DNA from: JAKJEP01 sp964580995
GTDB taxonomy: Bacteria > Planctomycetota > Phycisphaerae > Sedimentisphaerales > SM23-30
DNA length: 64,000 nucleotides
Assembly (NCBI GenBank): GCA_964580995.1
Contig: CAZOMV010000007.1
Coordinates: 1 to 64,000 of the forward strand
Reading direction: 5' to 3'
Of this stretch, positions 25,542-34,650 are shown in pieces. Every line of letters begins with the position of its first letter. Within the stretch, counting starts at the first letter, position 1. The translations under genes and the position numbers were made by a program. The notes beneath the pieces are model-generated. The model searched no databases. It was not told where the DNA came from and saw only the letters and a list, made by a program, of their open reading frames with translations.

Positions 25542-26882
25542 CTATACATACCAGGGGCTGCGCGTGGACCGGGCCAAAAGCCGCTGGGCCTCGGGATTGT
25601 TCAAAATTTCTTCTTTTTCGGGATCCCAGCGGATGGGGCTTTTGGTCAGCATGGCGATATTCAGCAAATGGCAGATGGTCGCGGTGCGATGACCGATTTC
25701 CACGGAGGCCATCGGCTGATTGCGGGTTTTCACGGCATCGAGGAAATTCCGGTGGTGGCCGGGGCTGCGTCCCAGATGAACTTCCTCCGGCCGCAGTGTT
25801 TCCTGCAGCAGCGAGGCCGGCTCGGCCTCCAGCATTCCGCCGTGAATATGGATAAAGATCCAGCCGTCGCTGCCGATGAATTTCAGGCCGCGGGGATCGA
25901 CGCTGGCGCCGATCATTTTTACCCCGTTGGCATAGGTGCATTCGAAATCATACTTCATATAGGCATCGTACAGGCCGCTTTTGGGTGCCTCGCCTTCGGC
26001 CCGCAGCTCCACCGGACCGGTATGATCCGTACCGTTGCCCAACTGGCCGATATCGATAATGTGGGCGCCGCGGTCGGTCATCTCCCCGCCGCCGTAGTTG
26101 AAAATGAACCGCCACCAGAAATGGCAGCGCCGTTCGGTATAGGGAACCCAGGGAGTCGGCCCCAGCCACATGTCATAATCCAGACTCTCCGGAACGGGCA
26201 TATTGGGAAAGATATTTTCATTATTGATGATTTCCAGGTGATGCGGGTCGCTGTTGGGCATGTTAATCTGGATGGTATGCAGTTTGCCGATGCGGCCGTT
26301 GCGGACCAGTTCGCAGGCAAACCGGACGCTGTGCCGGGACCGCTCATGCGTACCGTTTTGCAGAATCCGCCCGTAACGCTGAACCGCCCGGCGTACCGCG
26401 ATCCCCTCGGCAATGGTATTGACCAGCGGTTTTTCACAATAGATATCCTTGCCGGACTCCGCCGCCGCAATCGTAATCAAGCCATGCCAGTGGTCCGGGG
26501 TGCCGATGGAAACCGCGTCGATATCCTGCCGGGCCGTTAGCTCGCGGAAATCGCGGTATTCCGCACAGCCGTCCCCGCCGCCGGACTTATCCTGCTGGGC
26601 GTAAAAATCCTGCACGATTTTTTTCGCCCGGGCCTTGTGATTGGCATCCACATCGCAGACCGCCACCACCTGGACTTCCGGCTGATTCAGAAACGCCTGC
26701 ATGTTGCCGGTCCCCTGGCCGCCTACCCCGATACAGCCCATCACAACGCGGTTGCTGGGGGCCACCGCACCATCCAGGCCTAGGGCACGGCCGGGAATAA
26801 TCGTGGGAAATCCGATGATGCCGCCGGCAGAGGCCAGGGCGGTACCTTTCAGAAATTGACGCCGGGAAATTTTTTTGGTCAT
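25542..26882 (-). CDS. Tat-exported Gfo/Idh/MocA oxidoreductase (tandem copy 4)
   Basis: The 446-residue product has the Tat motif SRRQFLKG, a Rossmann loop (MGCIGVGGQGTGNM) and the active-site motif CEKPLVN. GGGEMTDRGAHIIDIG supplies the aspartate and histidine typical of sugar-oxidising members. A cofactor-containing fold is exported folded by the Tat system, so the enzyme should work in the periplasm. It ends TRSPWYV, close to the C-termini of the three adjacent paralogues. It is most like the copy at 28253, with which it shares long identical stretches such as RSPGHHRNFL. The natural substrate is unknown. Confidence 0.92.
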   Translation of the reverse strand: MTKKISRRQFLKGTALASAGGIIGFPTIIPGRALGLDGAVAPSNRVVMGCIGVGGQGTGNMQAFLNQPEVQVVAVCDVDANHKARAKKIVQDFYAQQDKSGGGDGCAEYRDFRELTARQDIDAVSIGTPDHWHGLITIAAAESGKDIYCEKPLVNTIAEGIAVRRAVQRYGRILQNGTHERSRHSVRFACELVRNGRIGKLHTIQINMPNSDPHHLEIINNENIFPNMPVPESLDYDMWLGPTPWVPYTERRCHFWWRFIFNYGGGEMTDRGAHIIDIGQLGNGTDHTGPVELRAEGEAPKSGLYDAYMKYDFECTYANGVKMIGASVDPRGLKFIGSDGWIFIHIHGGMLEAEPASLLQETLRPEEVHLGRSPGHHRNFLDAVKTRNQPMASVEIGHRTATICHLLNIAMLTKSPIRWDPEKEEILNNPEAQRLLARSTRSPWYV

Positions 26883-26911
26883 ACTTTACATCCTTTTATT
26901 TTTATTATTCC

Positions 26912-28225
26912 TTACAGCCGCCAGGGACTGCGCATCGCACTGCCGAGCATCTGGGAAGCGGCCGGGTCGCCGATAATCTCTTCGGTATCCGGATTGAAAC
27001 GAATCTTTCTGCCCAGCAGCATCGAAATCTGACCCAGATGGCCGGGCGAGGCGGACCGATGCGCTACTTCACACGGGGTCAGGGTAGTGCTGCGGGTTTT
27101 AATGCAATCCAGGAAATTACGCTGGTGGCCGGGCGAACGGTACAGGTTAATCTCATTCGGGCTGAATTTTTCTTCCAGTAAACTTTTGGGTTCCGCTTCC
27201 AAAAAGCCGCGGTTCACCCAGACCCAGCCGTCTTCTCCAATCCATTTGGTCCCGTGGCCGATCTGGTCATAGCCGCCGGCCATAATCATCTCCAGGCCGC
27301 TGGCATATTTAACGGTCACATAATATTTGGTGGCGGCATTCCAGAGTCCGCTGGAGGGAAATTCTCCCTTGCCGTCCACTTCGACCGGGCCGGCATAGTC
27401 CAATCCCAAACCCCAGTGCGCGATATCCACATGGTGGCCTACCCAGTCCATCAGTTGCCCACCGCCGTAATCCAGATGCCAGCGCCAGCTCGTATGGAGC
27501 CGTGCGGGACAATATGGCTCATAGGGGGCCGGGCCTAACCAGAAATCATAGTCCAGCTCCGGGGGAGGCGGGCAGATGGTTTCCTGACCGGTATTACCGA
27601 AATCAGAAAATCCGGATGGTAATCCCACTTCTACCCGCCGGACCTTGCCGATGCGGCCATTTAAAACCAGTTCACAGGCGAAACGGAAATTGCCCACGGA
27701 CCGCTGCCAACTGCCGGTCTGCCAGACCCGGCCATAGCGTTTCACCGCATTACACATGGCCCGGCCTTCCTCGAGAGTATGCGACAAGGGTTTTTCACTA
27801 TAAATATCTTTGCCGGCCTTCGCGGCGGTGATCGCACAAATCGCATGCCAATGATCCGGTGTAGCGCAGGAAACGGCGTCAATGTCCCCCCGGGCCAGCA
27901 GGTCACGGAAATCATGGTAGGCTTTGCAATCCTGATTGCCATATACTTCATCAACCCGGTTTTTCGCCTTGTTGAGATGTTTCTGGTCCAGATCGCAGAC
28001 CGCGACGACCTGACAATCTTTTTCATTCAGAAAGGCATTCATATTATCCCCGCCCATCCAGCCCACACCGATACAACCTAGTGTAATCCGATTACTGGCT
28101 GCGACCGAACCATCACGTCCCAGGGCGGAAGAGGAAATCAAATAAGGAAAACTGACCGCACCGGCGGCGGCCAGCGAAGACTTCTTTAAAAATTGACGTC
28201 TCGAGATGGTCTTTTTGTCTTTCAT
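26912..28225 (-). CDS. Tat-exported Gfo/Idh/MocA oxidoreductase (tandem copy 3)
   Basis: The 437-residue protein starts with SRRQFLKKSSLAAAG and has the Rossmann loop LGCIGVGWMGGDNM. Its EKP motif is intact (YSEKPLSHTLEEG), followed by the GGGQLMDWVGHHVDIAHW loop. This loop has DWVGHH where copies 4 and 2 have DRGAHH-like sequences, so substrate choice probably differs. It ends MRSPWRL. Spacing to its neighbours is 29 and 27 bases, so it is clearly part of the same transcript. Confidence 0.92.
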   Translation of the reverse strand: MKDKKTISRRQFLKKSSLAAAGAVSFPYLISSSALGRDGSVAASNRITLGCIGVGWMGGDNMNAFLNEKDCQVVAVCDLDQKHLNKAKNRVDEVYGNQDCKAYHDFRDLLARGDIDAVSCATPDHWHAICAITAAKAGKDIYSEKPLSHTLEEGRAMCNAVKRYGRVWQTGSWQRSVGNFRFACELVLNGRIGKVRRVEVGLPSGFSDFGNTGQETICPPPPELDYDFWLGPAPYEPYCPARLHTSWRWHLDYGGGQLMDWVGHHVDIAHWGLGLDYAGPVEVDGKGEFPSSGLWNAATKYYVTVKYASGLEMIMAGGYDQIGHGTKWIGEDGWVWVNRGFLEAEPKSLLEEKFSPNEINLYRSPGHQRNFLDCIKTRSTTLTPCEVAHRSASPGHLGQISMLLGRKIRFNPDTEEIIGDPAASQMLGSAMRSPWRL

Positions 28226-28252
28226 AATCGTATCCTGAAATATCCAGCTATC

Positions 28253-29614
28253 TTATATACGCCAGGGAGACCGCATGGGTCGAGCGACCATTCGGTCCAT
28301 TTCTTCATCATTCACGACATGTTCGGTCACCGGGTCCCACTGCAAGGTCCGCTCGGTCTGGAGGGCAATATTCAGCAAATGGCAGATCGTGGCGGTCCGG
28401 TGGCCCACTTCCGCCGGTGCCATCGGCAGATTTCGGGACTTGATGGCCTCGAGAAAATTGCGATGGTGGCCGGGACTGCGGCCCAGATGGATTTCTTCCG
28501 GGCGGATGATTTCCTGCAAAAGGGAAGCCGGCTGGGCTTCCAGCCGCCCGCCGTGAATATGAATGAAGATCCAGCCGTCGGTACCCTCGAATTTCAGGCC
28601 GCGCGGCTGGTCGATACCACCCAGCATTCGCACGCCATTGGCATACTCACATTCAAAGGTATATTTATCGTAGGTATCAAACAAACCGTTGCGCGGAGCC
28701 GAACCCCGCGCGGAAATTTTGACCGGGCCGGAATCATCGGTATTATTGCCCAACTGGGCGATATCAATGATATGGGCGCCGCGGTCGGTCATCTCCCCCC
28801 CACCGCATTCCAGTATATAGCGCCAATAGAAATGGCCGCGCCGGCGGGTATAGGGATACCAGGTCGTCGGGCCTAGCCACATATCGTAATCCAGTCCCGG
28901 CGGGACCGGCATGGGCGGCTGGGGGCCGATGGCAATCTGATTATCCACGGGCATATTGATGCGAATCGTGTGCAATTTACCAAGGCGGCCATTGCGGACC
29001 AGTTCGCAGGCAAACCGGACACTGCTGCCGGAACGCTCGTGGCTGCCCGTTTGCAGAACTCGTTTGTATCGTTTTACCGCCTCGCAAACGGCCCGTCCTT
29101 CCGGGATGGAATTCACCAGCGGTTTCTCACAATAGATGTCTTTGCCGGCTTTGGCGGCGGCGATGGAAACCAGGCCGTGCCAATGGTCGGGCGTGCAAAC
29201 CGTGACCGCATCGATATCCTCGCGGGCCAGCAATTCGCGGAAATCGTTATAGCCGGCGCAGCCTTTGTAGGTGCCGTCGGTTTTTTGCTGAGCATAATAT
29301 TTTTCTGCGCGCTGGCGGGCGGGATTCCGGCCGGCGGTCGTACTGCCTTCAAACTGATACAGTTTGTCATAATCGTCGCTGCCCTCGTTGACATCGCAAA
29401 TCGCCGCTACCTGGACATCGGGTTGTTCCAGAAACGCCAGCATATTCCAGGTACCCTGCCCCCCGGCTCCGATGCAGCCCATCACAATCCGGTTGCTGGG
29501 GGCTACCGTGCCATCCAGTCCCAGTGCGGAAGAGGGAATGATATACGGAAAGCCTATCGCGCCGGCGGCGGCCAGCGAGGTTTTCTGCAAAAATTTTCGT
29601 CTGGATATTTTCAT
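28253..29614 (-). CDS. Tat-exported Gfo/Idh/MocA oxidoreductase (tandem copy 2)
   Basis: The ATG at 29614 follows AAAGGGAC and begins directly with the Tat motif SRRKFLQK; an earlier TTG at 29632 would add only six residues. The protein has the Rossmann loop MGCIGAGGQGTWNM, CEKPLVNSIPEG and GGGEMTDRGAHIIDIAQ. An insertion after the first strand of the fold (DYDKLYQFEGSTTAGRNPAR, about residues 80-100) is not present in the other copies. It ends MRSPWRI. It is the closest relative of the copy at 25542 by eye. Confidence 0.92.
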   Translation of the reverse strand: MKISRRKFLQKTSLAAAGAIGFPYIIPSSALGLDGTVAPSNRIVMGCIGAGGQGTWNMLAFLEQPDVQVAAICDVNEGSDDYDKLYQFEGSTTAGRNPARQRAEKYYAQQKTDGTYKGCAGYNDFRELLAREDIDAVTVCTPDHWHGLVSIAAAKAGKDIYCEKPLVNSIPEGRAVCEAVKRYKRVLQTGSHERSGSSVRFACELVRNGRLGKLHTIRINMPVDNQIAIGPQPPMPVPPGLDYDMWLGPTTWYPYTRRRGHFYWRYILECGGGEMTDRGAHIIDIAQLGNNTDDSGPVKISARGSAPRNGLFDTYDKYTFECEYANGVRMLGGIDQPRGLKFEGTDGWIFIHIHGGRLEAQPASLLQEIIRPEEIHLGRSPGHHRNFLEAIKSRNLPMAPAEVGHRTATICHLLNIALQTERTLQWDPVTEHVVNDEEMDRMVARPMRSPWRI

Positions 29615-29656
29615 GGCTTGTCCCTTTTCCAAAGTCCTACCATGACTGGTGTATTG

Positions 29657-30955
29657 TCATATATTCCACGGGCTGCGGCGCGATCGGGAAAGCAAACGAT
29701 TGCCTTCTTCACAATTGGTGAACCGTTCCTGAACCGGATCCCAGTGCAGGGGCAGGCCCAGTTGATACGCCAGGTTGCCCAGGTGGCAAACAGTAACGGA
29801 CCGGCAGCCCGTCTCCACATCACAGATGGGTTTGCTGCGAGTGCGGATGGCCTGGAGCCAGTCGGCATAATGATTGTCACTTTCGTATAAGTGGATCTCA
29901 TTGGGGCCGATGACCTGCCGCATCAGGCTTTCGGGCCAGGTTTGCAGATAGCCCCGGTTTACTTCCACTTTTCCTTCGGTTCCGGTAAAGAGGGTACCAT
30001 TGGCCTCATCGCGGGTCATAGTCACACCATTGGCGTATTGGTAGGTCAGGACTTTATAGTCCTTACCATCCGGCGGGATGATCTCCACCGGCCCGCTCTC
30101 ATCCATCCCCAGACCCCACTGGGCAATATCGAAATGATGGGCGCCCCAGTCCGTCATGCCGCCTCCGGAATAATCCCGATACCCCCGCCAGTTGGGATAG
30201 ATATCGATGCTGATGTGAGGGGCCAATTCCGAATGGAAGGGCCGCCAGGGAGCCGGTCCCAGCCACCGGTCCCAGTCCAGGTAATCCGGCACCGGCTCAG
30301 CCGGCAGGAAACATTCTTCCGAGGGACCGCCGATATTCACGGTAACCGTTTTCAACTCTCCAATATAACCGTTCCGCACCAGCTCGCAGGCAAACCGGAA
30401 ACCCGACATGGAACGCTGCATGCTGCCAGTCTGAAACACCCGTCCATACCGCCGGACCGCCCGGGCCATCGAACGGGCCTCCGCTATGGTTAGGGATAGA
30501 GGTTTTTCACAGTAGATATCTTTGCCAGCCTGGGCGGCTTCAATCACGGGTATCTCGTGCCAATGGTCAGGAGTCGCAATCACTACCGCATCAATATCGT
30601 CCCGTGCCAGCAGTTCCCGAAAATCCCGATAAGCGGCACATTCCATTTTATTGGATTGGCTGGCGTAATGGTTTTGGGTGATTTCCTTGGCACGATTCAA
30701 CTTCAGGTTATCTACATCACAGACCGCCAAAACCTGGGTGCCGGGCGTATTCAGAAAAGCGGACAAAAGTCCGGTTCCCTGTTTCCCCACCCCAATAAAA
30801 CCCAGGTTAATCCGGTCGTTAGGGGCGATAATACCCGTTCTGCCTAAGGCAGAGGAGGAAATTATGTGAGGAAAACTGATAGCACCTAACGCGGAGGCTA
30901 TCGTATTTTTCAAAAAATCACGACGCGTTCCTTTCACCTTGCTTTTTTTCGGCAT
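29657..30955 (-). CDS. Tat-exported Gfo/Idh/MocA oxidoreductase (tandem copy 1)
   Basis: The 432-residue protein has a basic start followed by TRRDFLKNTIASALG, a Tat signal. It has the Rossmann loop LGFIGVGKQGTGLL, CEKPLSLTIAEARS and GGGMTDWGAHHFDIAQWGLG. It ends RRSPWNI like its three downstream neighbours, which supports an origin by repeated duplication followed by divergence. The gap of 128 bases to the isomerase gene upstream is the largest within the operon and could hold an internal promoter, but none stands out. Confidence 0.92.
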   Translation of the reverse strand: MPKKSKVKGTRRDFLKNTIASALGAISFPHIISSSALGRTGIIAPNDRINLGFIGVGKQGTGLLSAFLNTPGTQVLAVCDVDNLKLNRAKEITQNHYASQSNKMECAAYRDFRELLARDDIDAVVIATPDHWHEIPVIEAAQAGKDIYCEKPLSLTIAEARSMARAVRRYGRVFQTGSMQRSMSGFRFACELVRNGYIGELKTVTVNIGGPSEECFLPAEPVPDYLDWDRWLGPAPWRPFHSELAPHISIDIYPNWRGYRDYSGGGMTDWGAHHFDIAQWGLGMDESGPVEIIPPDGKDYKVLTYQYANGVTMTRDEANGTLFTGTEGKVEVNRGYLQTWPESLMRQVIGPNEIHLYESDNHYADWLQAIRTRSKPICDVETGCRSVTVCHLGNLAYQLGLPLHWDPVQERFTNCEEGNRLLSRSRRSPWNI

Positions 30956-31083
30956 TCGGGATTACTCCAAAACCTTGGGCAAGATCATTTAACAAAGACC
31001 ATGCTTTCTATAATGATTCAAAACCGGGCATGACGTTAGGTCAAAACTTGGGTGAACACAAACTGGCTGGCCCAGGTTTCGAT

Positions 31084-32076
31084 TTATTCATCAAACGAGG
31101 CGTCAAAGGCTCTTTTAGACGGTTCAAAATCGATGGAGCGGACAAATTCACAGGCTTCCAGGGCGCCGTGCTCGCGATCCATCCCGCTGTCTTCCCATTC
31201 GACAGAAAGAGGCCCGGCATAATTGGCACGGTTCAAGGCCCGAATGATTTCCTCAAAATCAACCCCGCCCCGTCCGAGCGATCGGAAAACCCAGCCTCTG
31301 CCGGGCTGACCAAAATTCAGATGGGAGGCCAGAATCCCGCTGCGACCATCCAATTGCAAAGCGGCATCTTTCATGTGCACATGATAAATCCGATTGGGAA
31401 ATTCGTTGATAAAACAGGCCGGGTCAACCATTTGCCAATGTAAATGGCTGGGGTCAAAATTAAATCCGAAGGTCTGGCGATTTTTGACAGCTTCCACAGC
31501 CCGTTTGGCCGTGATAATGTCGAAGGCGATCTCGGTGGGATGCACTTCCAGGGCGAACTTGACACCGCATTCATCAAAAACATCCAGAATCGGGTTCCAC
31601 ATCTTGGCAAAATAGGCAAACCCTTCCTCCACCATCTGGTCGGAGACGGGGGGGAAACTATATAACATATGCCAGATGGACGAGCCGGTAAAGCCGTTGA
31701 CCACCTTGATCCCCAGATTTTTGGCGGCACGGGCGGAATCTTTCATTGCCTCGACGGCCCAGGCACGTTTCTTCTTGGCATTGCCGACACATTCCGCCGG
31801 TGCGAACATATCGGTACGCGAGTCATCATTCGGATCGCAAACCAACTGCCCAGCCAGGTGATTGCTGATGGCGAAAAGCTGGAGGTCATTTTTCTCCAGA
31901 ATCGCTAACTGCTTTTTGCAATAAGCTTTATCTTTGGCGGCCTTGGCAACATCCATATGGTCGCCCCAGCAGGCCAGTTCCAGGCCGTCATAGCCCCAAC
32001 CGGCTGCCTTTTCCGCTAAAACTTTCAATGGTAAATCCGCAAATTGTCCCGTGCAAAGTGTTACTGGTCTAGCCAT
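31084..32076 (-). CDS. Cytoplasmic sugar phosphate isomerase/epimerase-like TIM barrel protein
   Basis: The 330-residue protein has no signal peptide and matches the xylose-isomerase-like/IolE family: WGYDGLELACWGDHMD, FALEVHPTEIAFD, GFNFDPSHLHWQM, YHVHMKDAALQL and GPLSVEWEDSGMDRE. The Glu, Asp, His and Glu in these blocks are the expected metal ligands. It should interconvert a keto-sugar with its epimer or aldose inside the cell, after uptake of a periplasmic product. It is the second gene of the operon, 44 bases after a cytoplasmic MocA gene that may be its direct partner. Confidence 0.88.
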   Translation of the reverse strand: MARPVTLCTGQFADLPLKVLAEKAAGWGYDGLELACWGDHMDVAKAAKDKAYCKKQLAILEKNDLQLFAISNHLAGQLVCDPNDDSRTDMFAPAECVGNAKKKRAWAVEAMKDSARAAKNLGIKVVNGFTGSSIWHMLYSFPPVSDQMVEEGFAYFAKMWNPILDVFDECGVKFALEVHPTEIAFDIITAKRAVEAVKNRQTFGFNFDPSHLHWQMVDPACFINEFPNRIYHVHMKDAALQLDGRSGILASHLNFGQPGRGWVFRSLGRGGVDFEEIIRALNRANYAGPLSVEWEDSGMDREHGALEACEFVRSIDFEPSKRAFDASFDE

Positions 32077-32120
32077 AATTCTTCTCCAAATCGTAAGTTA
32101 CGGTTATGTAATGGTTACAT

Positions 32121-33293
32121 TTAACGTTTCATTTTGGTCCATTTGGACTTGCTTTTGGCGCTGGTAAGCAGGGTATCGATAAACAACATGCCCCGCAGAC
32201 CATCGTCCACCTTGGGAAAATCATTTTCCAGATCCGTCGGTTTGGTTTTGGCCAAATAGGCCCGCAGCGTATCGGCAAAATTGCAGTAGGTGTTGGCAAA
32301 CGCCTCGATGAAGGCTTCCGCATGGCCCGAAGGCAGCCGGGTGCCCCGGGCGGCGGCTTTACTCTTGGCGGCGATATAGCCGTTGCCGCGCCGCCAAACC
32401 TGAAGCGGGGTATCCGCTTCTTTCACATATAAATAGTTGGGATGCTCCTGATGCCATTCCAGACTCTTGTTTTCACCATAAATCCATATGGCCAAACCGT
32501 TTTCCTCACCGATGGAAATCTGGCTGGCGTGGAGAACACCCCTGGCGCCGTTATTGAAATGAAGCAGGCAGTTGCCGTCATCATCCAGGCGGCGCCCTTT
32601 TACGAATGTGGTCAAATCTGCACATATCTCGGTAATTTTCAGGCCGGTTATGTATTCCGAGAGATTTTCGGCATGGGTCCCGATATCGCCCATGCAGCCG
32701 GCCCCGCCGCTCTGTTTGGGATCGGTTCGCCAGGATGCCTGCATCTGGCCGGTCTTTTCAAGAGGGGTGGCCAGCCAGCCCTGCGGGTAAATCACCACGA
32801 TCTTCCGGATATTTCCCAAATCCCCCTGCCGCACCATATCCCGCGCCAGCTTGACCATCGGATAGCCGGTATAATTGTGCATCAGGCCGAAGACCTTGCC
32901 GGTTTTGGTGACGATTTTCTTCAGATCACGGGCTTCCTGCACATTCAGAGTCATCGGTTTTTCGCACATGACATGGAAACCAGCCTGTAACAGGTCCCGG
33001 GCGATGGGGAAATGCCAGTTATTGGGGGTCGTTACAGCCGCGAAATCAATTCGCTCTTCCGCGGGCAGTTTCAGTTCCTTTTCGATCATCTCGGCATAAG
33101 TCGAGTACACCCGCTTGGCATCCAGGCATAATTCCTGACCCATCTGTTTGGATTTATCCGGATTGATATCGAAGGCACCGGCAACCAGTTCGATCCCGCC
33201 ATCCAGCCGGGCGGCCTTCCGGTGAACCTCCCCGATAAAAGCGCCCGGTCCGCCCCCTACCATACCCATCCTCAGCTTGCGATTCAGTTTCAT
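32121..33293 (-). CDS. Cytoplasmic Gfo/Idh/MocA oxidoreductase, first gene of the operon
   Basis: The ATG at 33293 follows AAAGGA; an upstream in-frame start at 33326 would sit inside the leader. The 390-residue protein has no Tat signal: MGMVGGGPGAFIGEVHRKAA is near the N-terminus, then CEKPMTLNVQEARDL and GGAGCMGDIGTHAENL. It is therefore the intracellular NAD-dependent member of the pathway, unlike the four exported tandem copies. It is close to proteins that handle keto-inositol or keto-glycoside products. A TATAAT box lies just upstream, and the gene is divergent from an AraC regulator. Confidence 0.92.
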   Translation of the reverse strand: MKLNRKLRMGMVGGGPGAFIGEVHRKAARLDGGIELVAGAFDINPDKSKQMGQELCLDAKRVYSTYAEMIEKELKLPAEERIDFAAVTTPNNWHFPIARDLLQAGFHVMCEKPMTLNVQEARDLKKIVTKTGKVFGLMHNYTGYPMVKLARDMVRQGDLGNIRKIVVIYPQGWLATPLEKTGQMQASWRTDPKQSGGAGCMGDIGTHAENLSEYITGLKITEICADLTTFVKGRRLDDDGNCLLHFNNGARGVLHASQISIGEENGLAIWIYGENKSLEWHQEHPNYLYVKEADTPLQVWRRGNGYIAAKSKAAARGTRLPSGHAEAFIEAFANTYCNFADTLRAYLAKTKPTDLENDFPKVDDGLRGMLFIDTLLTSAKSKSKWTKMKR

Positions 33294-33627
33294 GTTTTTT
33301 TCCTTTCGCAAAAAATTCCCGGTCATTTACCTTAAATTATTATAAAATTATGTGAAATAGTGGTTTACGATTATTCCATTGCAGCCTGTCGCAGATGCCA
33401 TAACCTGATGAAACGACTAGTTTTAACTATTAGTGAATATATTTCAATAAAAATTCGCCTCCCTTTCCTCTTTTTCCCTGTTCTCTTCTATGTGAAACTT
33501 CTTCACCAGCATACATCCGTCGGTAGCTTAATTCTACTCTTTTTATTAATTTTGGTTGACAATACCCAAAAAAAACGGGTTAATCTACCAAAATTAGCCA
33601 TTGGTAAATTTTATACAAAATTTTCCC
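33294..33627. promoter_or_regulatory. Divergent control region between the MocA operon and the AraC gene
   Basis: The 334 bases are AT-rich and hold promoters in both directions. Leftward, TATAAT at 33339-33344 (minus strand) has only a weak -35 (TAAACC, 33362-33367, 17-base spacing); a weak -35 is common at activator-dependent promoters. Rightward, TTGACA at 33556-33561 is 17 bases from GTTAAT at 33579-33584. About 210 bases between them could hold AraC sites, but I could not pick out a clear repeated operator. Confidence 0.65.
33556..33584 (+). promoter_or_regulatory. Sigma-70 promoter of the AraC-family regulator
   Basis: A perfect TTGACA box and a GTTAAT box (4 of 6) are 17 bases apart, ending 43 bases before the likely start codon at 33628. 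Confidence 0.65.
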
Positions 33628-34638
33628 ATGAAAAAAACATCCAAAGTACAGCCTGCGATTTTTTATGATGTGGACCGGACCTACCGTGCCGACTCGTGTG
33701 AACCGTTGCGGAAAGCCAAGGAAAGAGGGGAACTGGCCCATGCCGCCTTTGCCCGCCGGAGTTATCCGGGGTACAGGCTGCCGCCCAAAATCATGCCGGA
33801 ACTCTGCGTGGCCTGTGTATGGGATGCCAAACAGGACCAGACCTGGGGGCTGCCGATGCACCGCAATGAAGGGATCGAATTAGGCTATCTGACCCGCGGG
33901 AAACTCGATTTCATCGTCGAAGAAAAGTTATATAAACTCAAGAGCGGCGCCCTGACCGTAACCCGTCCGTGGCAGCCCCACAAAGTAGGCGATCCGCTGG
34001 TCCATGCCAGCCGGATGCACTGGCTGATCCTGGATGTCGGGGTTCGCCGGCCCAATGAGGCGTGGAAATGGCCCAACTGGTTTACTTTTTCTCCCGGCGA
34101 TTTGGCCCGCTTGACGGAACTGCTGCGCTATAACGAACAGCCGGTCTGGCAGGCGAACGAACGAATCGAACGTTGTTTCGAAAATATCGCCGAATATGTC
34201 GGCACCGGCCAGCCGGAACAGGTCCAGACGCGTTTGCAGCTCAATATCAACGAATTGTTTCTGGAAGTGTACGAGATGCTCCAGGAGCAGGACATTCAGC
34301 TCGATTCCCATCTGGCCACCACCAAACGCAATGTCGAGATGTTTCTGGAAGCCCTGCCCAAACATATCGATTACCCCTGGACCCTGGAGTCCATGGCCAA
34401 ACACTGTGACCTGGGCCGCTCCCGCTTTACCCACTACTGCCGGCAAATCACCAACATGTCCCCCACCGAATACCTGATCCATTGCCGGATCGAAGCGGCC
34501 AAAAACATCCTGAAATACCATCCCCACAAAAAAATAACGGAAATCGCCTTTTCCTGCGGATTTGAATCCAGCCAGTATTTCGCCAATGTCTTCAAACGCT
34601 ACGTCGGCTGCTCGCCCAAGCTGTTTCGCGCCGGGTAA
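33628..34638 (+). CDS. AraC-family transcriptional regulator
   Basis: The 336-residue protein has an N-terminal cupin sensor domain (MHRNEGIELGYLTRGKLDF, GALTVTRPWQPHKVGDP) and a C-terminal double helix-turn-helix domain from about residue 235 (WTLESMAKHCDLGRSRFTHY, ITEIAFSCGFESSQYFANVF). It should bind a sugar or sugar derivative and activate transcription. Its position directly opposite the MocA operon makes that operon the likely target. ATG 33628 is preferred over the TTG at 33601, although neither has a good ribosome site, so the level of expression may be low. It converges with the coiled-coil gene, 12 bases apart. Confidence 0.88.
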   Translation: MKKTSKVQPAIFYDVDRTYRADSCEPLRKAKERGELAHAAFARRSYPGYRLPPKIMPELCVACVWDAKQDQTWGLPMHRNEGIELGYLTRGKLDFIVEEKLYKLKSGALTVTRPWQPHKVGDPLVHASRMHWLILDVGVRRPNEAWKWPNWFTFSPGDLARLTELLRYNEQPVWQANERIERCFENIAEYVGTGQPEQVQTRLQLNINELFLEVYEMLQEQDIQLDSHLATTKRNVEMFLEALPKHIDYPWTLESMAKHCDLGRSRFTHYCRQITNMSPTEYLIHCRIEAAKNILKYHPHKKITEIAFSCGFESSQYFANVFKRYVGCSPKLFRAG

Positions 34639-34650
34639 CTAAAAGGGACA

